Source: Candidatus Rokuibacteriota bacterium
GTDB taxonomy: Bacteria; Methylomirabilota; Methylomirabilia; Rokubacteriales; CSP1-6
DNA length: 39,787 bases
Reading direction: 5' to 3'
NCBI GenBank assembly: GCA_016184365.1
Contig: JACPCW010000098.1
Span: forward strand, 1-39,787
Below, piece after piece: positions 34,771-39,787 of the stretch (the stretch's first letter is position 1; each line of letters opens with the position of its first letter). A program made the position numbers and the translations under genes. The notes below the pieces were generated by a model that worked only from the letters and a program-made list of their open reading frames with translations, ran no database searches and had not been told where the DNA came from.

Positions 34771-36300
34771 ATGCCCAAGACCATCGTGGGGACGGTTCTC
34801 GCGGCAGTCCTGCTCTTCGCCACGCTCGCCGGCGCGCAAGCTCCGGACAGCCAGATCGTGATCGCGTTCGACGTCTCGATCGCGCCGTCGTTCCTGGAAC
34901 CGGCCGAGACGTCCGGGATCGCGACGCCGTTCGTGTTCCTCTACGCGCTGCACGACGCGCTGATCAAGCCGATGCCGGGCAACAACATGTTCCCGTCGCT
35001 GGCCGAGTCGTGGCAGGAGAGCGCGGACGGCCTCGTGTACGAGTTCAAGCTGCGCCAGGGCGTCCGGTTCCACAACGGCGATCCCTTCACCGCCGCCGAT
35101 GTGAAGTTCAGCTTCCATCGCTACAAGGGCGTCGGCGCCAAGCTGTTGCACGAGCGCGTGAAATCGGTGGATGTCGTCGACCCGCACCGCATCCGCTTCG
35201 TGTTGCACAAACCGTGGCCGGATTTCCTCGCGGTCTACGGCACGCCGGCCACCGGCGCGGCGTGGGTCGTGCCGAAGAAGCACATCGAGAAGGTCGGCGA
35301 GGAGGCCTTCAAGAAGCAGCCGGTCGGGCTCGGGCCCTACCGGTTCGTGCGGAGCACGCCCGGCGTCGAGCTGGTGCTCGAGGCCAACGAGCAGTACTGG
35401 CGCAAGAAGCCGCCCATCAAGCGCGTCATCATCAAGGGCGTCCCCGACCGCTCGACGCGTCTCGCCATGCTGAAGACCGGCGAGGCGGACATCGGGTACC
35501 TGATGATCGGGATCGAGGCGAAGACCGTCAAGGACGATCCGAAGCTGCGCCTCGTGAAGACGATCCCGCCGGCGACGTGGTACGTCGATTTCCCGGAGCA
35601 GTGGAACGCGAAGTCGCCGTGGCACGACCGGCGTGTCCGGCTCGCGGCGGCGCTCGCCATCGACAAGCAGGCGATCAACGATGCGGAGCGCATGGGGCTG
35701 TCGCGGCTGACCGGCTCGATGATCCCGAGCGTGATGGACCTCGCCGCGCGCATCGAGCCGTACCCGTACGACCCGGCGCAGGCGAAGCGGCTCCTCGCCG
35801 AGGCCGGCTACCCGAACGGGTTCGATGCCGGCGACGTCACGCCGGTGCCGCCGTTCGTGTCCATGGCGGAGGCCGTCGCGAACTACTTCGCCGCGGTGGG
35901 GATCCGCACCCGCGTGCGGTCGATGGAGCGCGCGACGTTCTTCCAGGCCTGGCGCGACAAGAAGCTGACGGGCGTCATCGTCGGCGTCTCGGCCGCTCCC
36001 GGGAACGCGGGGTCCCGGCTCGAGAACTTCGTCCTCAGCACCGCGCCGTATGCGACCGGCGGGCTTCCGGAGCTCGACGACCTGATCCGGCAGCAGTCGC
36101 AGGAGCGGGATCGCAAGCGCCGCGAGTCGCTCGTTCACCAGGCGCAGAAGCTGATGCACGAGCGCGTCATGCACGCGCCGATCTTCGAGCCGGCGACGCT
36201 GCATGGCGTCGGGCCGCGCGTGGAGGAGCCGGCGATCGGGCTGGTCCCGCCGCTCTACTTCGCGGCGCCGTACGAGGAGATGCGGCTCAAGAAGCCGTAA
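34771..36300 (+). CDS. ABC transporter substrate-binding protein (family 5, orphan)
   Basis: A 509-residue periplasmic binding protein of SBP family 5 with signal peptide MPKTIVGTVLAAVLLFATLAGAQA. The typical stretches are FPSLAESWQES, LRQGVRFHNGDPFTAADVKFSF, GLGPYRFVR and YDPAQAKRLLAEAGYPNGF. GGAGG lies six bases before the ATG. Unlike the binding protein at 22,378 it has no permease or ATPase beside it; it stands alone between a divergent thiolase gene and a converging minus-strand group. It may feed the importer at 21-27 kb, or its transporter may be elsewhere. The ligand is unknown. Confidence 0.9.
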   Translation: MPKTIVGTVLAAVLLFATLAGAQAPDSQIVIAFDVSIAPSFLEPAETSGIATPFVFLYALHDALIKPMPGNNMFPSLAESWQESADGLVYEFKLRQGVRFHNGDPFTAADVKFSFHRYKGVGAKLLHERVKSVDVVDPHRIRFVLHKPWPDFLAVYGTPATGAAWVVPKKHIEKVGEEAFKKQPVGLGPYRFVRSTPGVELVLEANEQYWRKKPPIKRVIIKGVPDRSTRLAMLKTGEADIGYLMIGIEAKTVKDDPKLRLVKTIPPATWYVDFPEQWNAKSPWHDRRVRLAAALAIDKQAINDAERMGLSRLTGSMIPSVMDLAARIEPYPYDPAQAKRLLAEAGYPNGFDAGDVTPVPPFVSMAEAVANYFAAVGIRTRVRSMERATFFQAWRDKKLTGVIVGVSAAPGNAGSRLENFVLSTAPYATGGLPELDDLIRQQSQERDRKRRESLVHQAQKLMHERVMHAPIFEPATLHGVGPRVEEPAIGLVPPLYFAAPYEEMRLKKP

Positions 36301-36305
36301 ACGGG

Positions 36306-36643
36306 TTACGCCGTAGCCCGGGGCGGGTCGCCCGCGATCTGAACCCGTCGCATCAGCCGCCGGAACGGGCCGGCGTCGTTGACGGCGAGGTGCTTGACGC
36401 AGCGGTTGTCCCAGAACGCGACGGCGCCCTTCGTCCAGCGGAACCGGCACGTGAACTCCGGCCGGTGACCGCCAGGCGCTTCTGCTGCTCGGCGTCGAAC
36501 TCCTGGTCGCGAAAGAAGATGACGCAGTGGTCGAGCAGCGCCTGGCGGATCTCCTTGATCGTCGCCTCGTCCAGATCCTGGCCGAGGTCGACGCCACGCA
36601 GCTCGGCGCCGAGCGCACCGCTGATGGGAGCGACGTCGATCAT
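36306..36643 (-). pseudogene. TauD/TfdA-family dioxygenase destroyed by internal deletion
   Basis: The first 57 codons from ATG 36,643 ([17 protein letters not shown]..., [18 protein letters not shown]) match the N-terminus of TauD-type 2-oxoglutarate/Fe(II) dioxygenases. In another frame, about 50 codons ending at 36,306 ([39 protein letters not shown]) match the C-terminus. The two meet near 36,470, and about 170 residues are missing, including the iron-binding His-x-Asp; the frame also shifts. Intact relatives are about 280 residues. The start overlaps the stop of the upstream HMGS-like gene (ATGA), so it was once part of that operon. Confidence 0.85.
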
Positions 36644-38043
36644 CGGACCGGCCGCGCCTTCCAGAAGTAGTTGTGGATGCCGTTCGCCGTGTAGAGCCGG
36701 CGGAACGTCATCTCGACGCGGTCGCCGATCTTGACCTTCGCGGGATCGACGTCGGTGAGCTCGCACTGGAAGCGGCCGCCGCCGTCGAAGTCGATGACCG
36801 CGGCGACGACCGGCGGTGACAGCGAGTACGCGAGCCGGTCCACCGTGGACGTCGCGACGGTCGCGGGCACGTCGGCCATCCGCTCGCGCGTCATGCGGTC
36901 CACGGCCTGGCACTTGACGCACACGCGCTGCGGCGGCACCTGCCGCGCGCCGCACGCGTCGCAGCGGCTGCCGATGAACGCGAACTTCCAGGCCTCGGCG
37001 CGGTACGACGGCGGTCCCGCCGGTGACTGCGGGTCGGGACGCCGGGGCGGCTCGCGGGTGAGGAACCCGCGCCACGTCAGGAACGTCGCGTACGGGATCG
37101 ACCGGCCGCCGGCGATCTCCGACGCGACGGTGCGCCGCGGCTTCCGCGCCGCGAGCGCGGCGGTCGTCCGCCAGATCGTGACGTCCGCGCCGTCGGCGAG
37201 CGAGAGCACGACGATCGTCTGATCGGCGGCCGCGCGGTCGAGCGCATCGGCCAGGAGCAGTCCCGCGTGCGCCGTGCCGGTGTTGCCGACGACGCCGGCG
37301 AGATCGTCCGCGACCGCGTCCTCCTTCATGCCGAACGCCGCGGCCGCGCCGGCCACGCGCCGGTTCGCGCGACCGTGCGGACCGGCGACGATCAGCCGGT
37401 CGACGCGATCCGGCGCCACCCCGGCCTGCGCGAACGCCTCCTTCATCGGCGCTTCCGCGAGCGAGACGTAGACCTGCTCCCCGAAGCGCTCCTCCCACTG
37501 CCGTGACGCCGTGTCGCCCGGCACGCGCCAGCGCTCGAGGAACTCCGCGCTCGCCGACGCCATCGCGACCGGCACCGCCATCGCGTCGCTCGACGGACCG
37601 CACAGAAACGCCGCGGCCGCGTCACCGCCGTCGCGCTCGTCGCCGCCACCGGGGAGACCCGTGCGAATGTCGGCCATCAGGGCCAGCGCCGATCCCGGCG
37701 CATTCAGCGCCGCCCAGAACGCGCCCGCGCCGGAGCGGATCGAGCCCGTCATGTCGTACGCGCGTGCGGTGTGCGGCAGATCGAGCGCCGCGTGAATGGC
37801 GGTCGCGTTCGTCTTGTCGAGATACGGCGGACTCGCGGTCGCGAAGCACACCGCCTCCGGGACGACCGTCGTCTGCCGCAACGCCGCGCGCGCCGCCTCG
37901 ACGGCCATCGACGTCACGTCCTCGTCGTACGACGCGACGACGCGTGTGCCGCTGCCGGCCGCCACGCCGAGCGCTTCGGCGATCGCCTTGCGATCGAGCC
38001 GCGCGAAGGGAACGTAGGCGCCGTACGCGACGATCCCGTTCAT
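36640..38043 (-). CDS. HMG-CoA synthase-like protein fused to a DUF35 zinc-ribbon/OB-fold domain
   Basis: A 467-residue protein. Residues 1-330 have the thiolase/KAS III-like fold of HMG-CoA synthase relatives ([43 protein letters not shown]). At the usual nucleophile position it reads [15 protein letters not shown], with no Cys, so condensing activity is doubtful. The C-terminus is a DUF35 domain: a four-Cys zinc ribbon ([18 protein letters not shown]) near 360-377, then an OB-fold. In archaea separate DUF35, HMG-CoA synthase and thiolase proteins form one complex; this fusion with a thiolase gene 2 kb away suggests a similar assembly, which is inferred. It starts seven bases after the reductase gene stop. 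Confidence 0.82.
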   Translation of the reverse strand: MNGIVAYGAYVPFARLDRKAIAEALGVAAGSGTRVVASYDEDVTSMAVEAARAALRQTTVVPEAVCFATASPPYLDKTNATAIHAALDLPHTARAYDMTGSIRSGAGAFWAALNAPGSALALMADIRTGLPGGGDERDGGDAAAAFLCGPSSDAMAVPVAMASASAEFLERWRVPGDTASRQWEERFGEQVYVSLAEAPMKEAFAQAGVAPDRVDRLIVAGPHGRANRRVAGAAAAFGMKEDAVADDLAGVVGNTGTAHAGLLLADALDRAAADQTIVVLSLADGADVTIWRTTAALAARKPRRTVASEIAGGRSIPYATFLTWRGFLTREPPRRPDPQSPAGPPSYRAEAWKFAFIGSRCDACGARQVPPQRVCVKCQAVDRMTRERMADVPATVATSTVDRLAYSLSPPVVAAVIDFDGGGRFQCELTDVDPAKVKIGDRVEMTFRRLYTANGIHNYFWKARPVR

Positions 38044-38050
38044 AGACGCA

Positions 38051-39079
38051 TCACCGCGGCAGCATCGCGAGCAGCGGCTCGAGGTTCTTCGGGTCCGGCT
38101 CGAGCTTGCCGACGCCGAAGCTCGTCACGAGCTTCACCACCGCGTCGTTCACGGGCGTCGGCACGCCGACCTTGCGGCCCTGCCCCGCGACCCAGCCGTT
38201 CAGGTATTCGATCTCGGTGCGCCGGCCCTTGATGACGTCCTGCAGGAGCGACGGGCGGCCGCCGGCGAGGAACTTCGCGCTCGCCGACATGTCGGCGAGC
38301 AGCGCGCCGGCACCCTTCCCGCCGGCGGCATCGACGAAACGCTGCGGGTCGAGACCGTAGATCGGCTCCACTTCGTAGCCCGACGCGCGCGCCACCGTCA
38401 CGCATTCCGCGACGATCTGCACCGCGATGCGACTGGGCTCCGGCAGCGTGCGGACCTCCGCCGATCCGAGGCCGGACAGGCCGGCCAGCGGATTCGCCAT
38501 GCAGTTCACGGCGAGCTTCGACCACCGCTCGCCCATCAGGTTCGTCGTGAGCTTCGCCGGCGCGACATCGTTCATGATCGCGACGAGCGTCTTCGCGCGG
38601 TCGGTTTCCTTGCCGTCGAGCTCCCCGACCTTGAAGCCGACGGCGGCGCGGTCCGTCCGCATCGCATGGCCCGCGGCGACCAGGCCGGCGCCGATCGTGA
38701 TCACGCAGCCGAGCGTGCGCTCACGTCCCGCGACGGCGGCGACGCGCTCGTCGTTCATCCCGTTCTGGAAGTCGACGATGCAGCCGTTCGGCGCGAGGTA
38801 CCGGAGGCCGAGCGACGTGGCCCACTCGGTGTCGTACGACTTCACGGAGACGAAGACGGCGTCGAACGGCTGCTCCACCGTCTGCAGCTCGTGGATGTGG
38901 AGCGCGTTCACCGGAATCTGATGGTCGCCGCAGGTGCCCGACAGCCGCAGGCCCTTCGTCTTCATGACCTCGACGTGCTCGGGCCACTGGTCGATCAGCG
39001 TGACGTCGCGCCCGGCTTTCGTGAGGAGCCCGCCGACGACGCCGCCGATGGCGCCGACCCCGATGATCCCGATCCGCAT
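38051..39079 (-). CDS. 2-dehydropantoate 2-reductase (ketopantoate reductase) family protein
   Basis: A 342-residue NAD(P)-dependent reductase of the ApbA/PanE family. It has the N-terminal GIIGVGAIGGVVGGLLTKAG dinucleotide-binding motif, SVKSYDTEWA with the active-site Lys, QNGMNDE, and the C-terminal helical domain with KLAVNCMANPLAGL and EIEYLNGWVAGQGRKVGVPTPVND. The family includes pantothenate-pathway enzymes and many 2-keto-acid reductases, so the symbol panE is not assigned. GGAGG lies eight bases before the ATG at 39,079. It leads a minus-strand group with the HMGS-like/DUF35 gene and the broken dioxygenase. Confidence 0.88.
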   Translation of the reverse strand: MRIGIIGVGAIGGVVGGLLTKAGRDVTLIDQWPEHVEVMKTKGLRLSGTCGDHQIPVNALHIHELQTVEQPFDAVFVSVKSYDTEWATSLGLRYLAPNGCIVDFQNGMNDERVAAVAGRERTLGCVITIGAGLVAAGHAMRTDRAAVGFKVGELDGKETDRAKTLVAIMNDVAPAKLTTNLMGERWSKLAVNCMANPLAGLSGLGSAEVRTLPEPSRIAVQIVAECVTVARASGYEVEPIYGLDPQRFVDAAGGKGAGALLADMSASAKFLAGGRPSLLQDVIKGRRTEIEYLNGWVAGQGRKVGVPTPVNDAVVKLVTSFGVGKLEPDPKNLEPLLAMLPR

Positions 39080-39160
39080 GAGTGGTCCTCCGTTGGTCGT
39101 GAATCGTCGCGTGGACGCCGAGAATACCACCGGGCCGGCGCGCGCCGTCAGTGCGCCCGG

Positions 39161-39787
39161 TTACGCGCGCATCATCGACGGCCGCAACGCCAACGGATGC
39201 AGGACGTCGATCGCATACCCCACGTTGACGCGTTCTCCGCACCAGCTCGGTCGCGCCGTCTGCGCATCGATGGTTATCCCATTCGCGACGTTCGCCGCGC
39301 GGAGCGCCGCCACCGCATTGTCAGGGACCGCCGCCGGCGGCGGCACATCGGGCAGCACCCAGCCGTGCGGTGTCCGGAATTCCAAGGCGCCGTCGGGTTG
39401 TCGCACCACCTGATACCCCTCCTCATGTACTGCGCGGTGGTGACGTCGACACAGCAGGGCGAGGTTCGACAGCGTCGTCGGGCCGCCGGCGGCCCAGTGG
39501 CGGATGTGATGGCCCTGTCCGACGCGCACGCCACAGCCCGGGAACCGACAGCCGCGGTCCCGGTGCTGCAGCGCGCGCCGCAGCGCCGGCGGGATCGTCC
39601 GGGTGCGCGCGCCGACCTCGACGATCTGCCCGTCCGCGTCGTGCCGCATCACCACCCGGCTCGCATCGCACGCCAGCCGCTGCGACGTTCCCGCGGGAAC
39701 GCGCCGCCCGTCCTCGAGCACCGATTGCCCGGGTTGCTCGGGGTCGGCCAGCACCGCCGCATCGACGTGGACCACGACCTGGTAGCG
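39161..39787 (-). CDS. HNH endonuclease domain protein (DUF222/13E12-type), partial
   Basis: The C-terminal 208 residues of a longer protein whose start lies beyond the window. The HNH nuclease domain is clear: DRGCRFPGCGVRVGQGHHI (zinc Cys and the His-His of the motif), TTLSNLALLCRRHHRAVHEEGY (Asn and last His) and a Cys-His zinc end. Upstream, QRLACDASRVVMRHDADGQ and RTRTIPPALRRALQHRD match the end of the DUF222 region that precedes HNH in the 13E12-repeat family. That family is multicopy in many high-GC bacteria and has been linked to mobile DNA. The tail after residue 150 is less conserved. Confidence 0.88.
   Translation of the reverse strand, partial: RYQVVVHVDAAVLADPEQPGQSVLEDGRRVPAGTSQRLACDASRVVMRHDADGQIVEVGARTRTIPPALRRALQHRDRGCRFPGCGVRVGQGHHIRHWAAGGPTTLSNLALLCRRHHRAVHEEGYQVVRQPDGALEFRTPHGWVLPDVPPPAAVPDNAVAALRAANVANGITIDAQTARPSWCGERVNVGYAIDVLHPLALRPSMMRA

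Noticed and set aside
33463..36618. Continuous 1051-codon frame on the minus strand
   Set aside because: It crosses the real thiolase and binding-protein genes in the wrong frames and has a low-complexity Arg-rich translation.

Overview
The window is high-GC DNA (mostly near 70% by eye) and densely packed with genes. It comes from a bacterium whose gene set resembles uncultured soil lineages: several acyl-CoA dehydrogenases, EthD, SDR and alpha/beta-hydrolase-domain proteins, oligopeptide-type ABC importers, a SCP-x-type thiolase and a DUF35 protein. A Rokubacteria/Methylomirabilota-like organism would fit, but no rRNA or marker gene here proves the taxonomy. I saw no tRNA, rRNA, CRISPR array, integrase or transposase. 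No stretch without a gene exceeds about 250 bases.

Layout. 1-9.4 kb: an inverted repeat at the left edge, a zinc alcohol dehydrogenase, a DinB-SDR pair, DAHP synthase, a decayed uracil-DNA glycosylase, SixA, an alpha/beta-hydrolase-domain protein, an acyl-CoA dehydrogenase with a tandem EthD protein, and a clan AA aspartic protease next to a Uma2 nuclease. 9.4-12.1 kb: a minus-strand operon (VOC protein, then two overlapping acyl-CoA dehydrogenases that look like partner subunits). 12.1-18.7 kb: two large secreted minus-strand proteins, a matrixin metalloprotease and a putative glycosidase-like protein. They share the same beta-sandwich modules in their C-terminal halves and are separated by a 22-bp hairpin; the first has a clear intrinsic terminator and the second a sigma-54-type promoter candidate.

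18.9-26.8 kb: a seven-gene plus-strand operon with an amidase, an FMN 2-hydroxy-acid oxidase and a complete oligopeptide-type ABC importer. The start codons overlap at most junctions, suggesting import followed by hydrolysis and oxidation of one amide-containing substrate. 26.9-28.4 kb: a 1.5-kb AT-richer insertion bounded by an exact 22-bp direct repeat. It carries an unrecognised 279-residue protein and a PIN-domain ribonuclease, and it splits the 5' end of the next gene, which encodes a glycolipid-binding-domain/Nudix fusion. This insertion is the best candidate in the window for an undescribed mobile two-gene system.

29.4-39.8 kb: LemA with an M48 protease; a membrane-anchored SGNH hydrolase; a thiolase divergent from a second substrate-binding protein; a minus-strand group made of a ketopantoate-reductase-like protein, an HMG-CoA-synthase-like/DUF35 fusion and a TauD-type dioxygenase gene destroyed by an internal deletion; and the C-terminal part of an HNH endonuclease. 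A short palindrome with a conserved loop occurs twice (31,975 and 33,348). Long open frames opposite real genes are common here because of the base composition and were left out.
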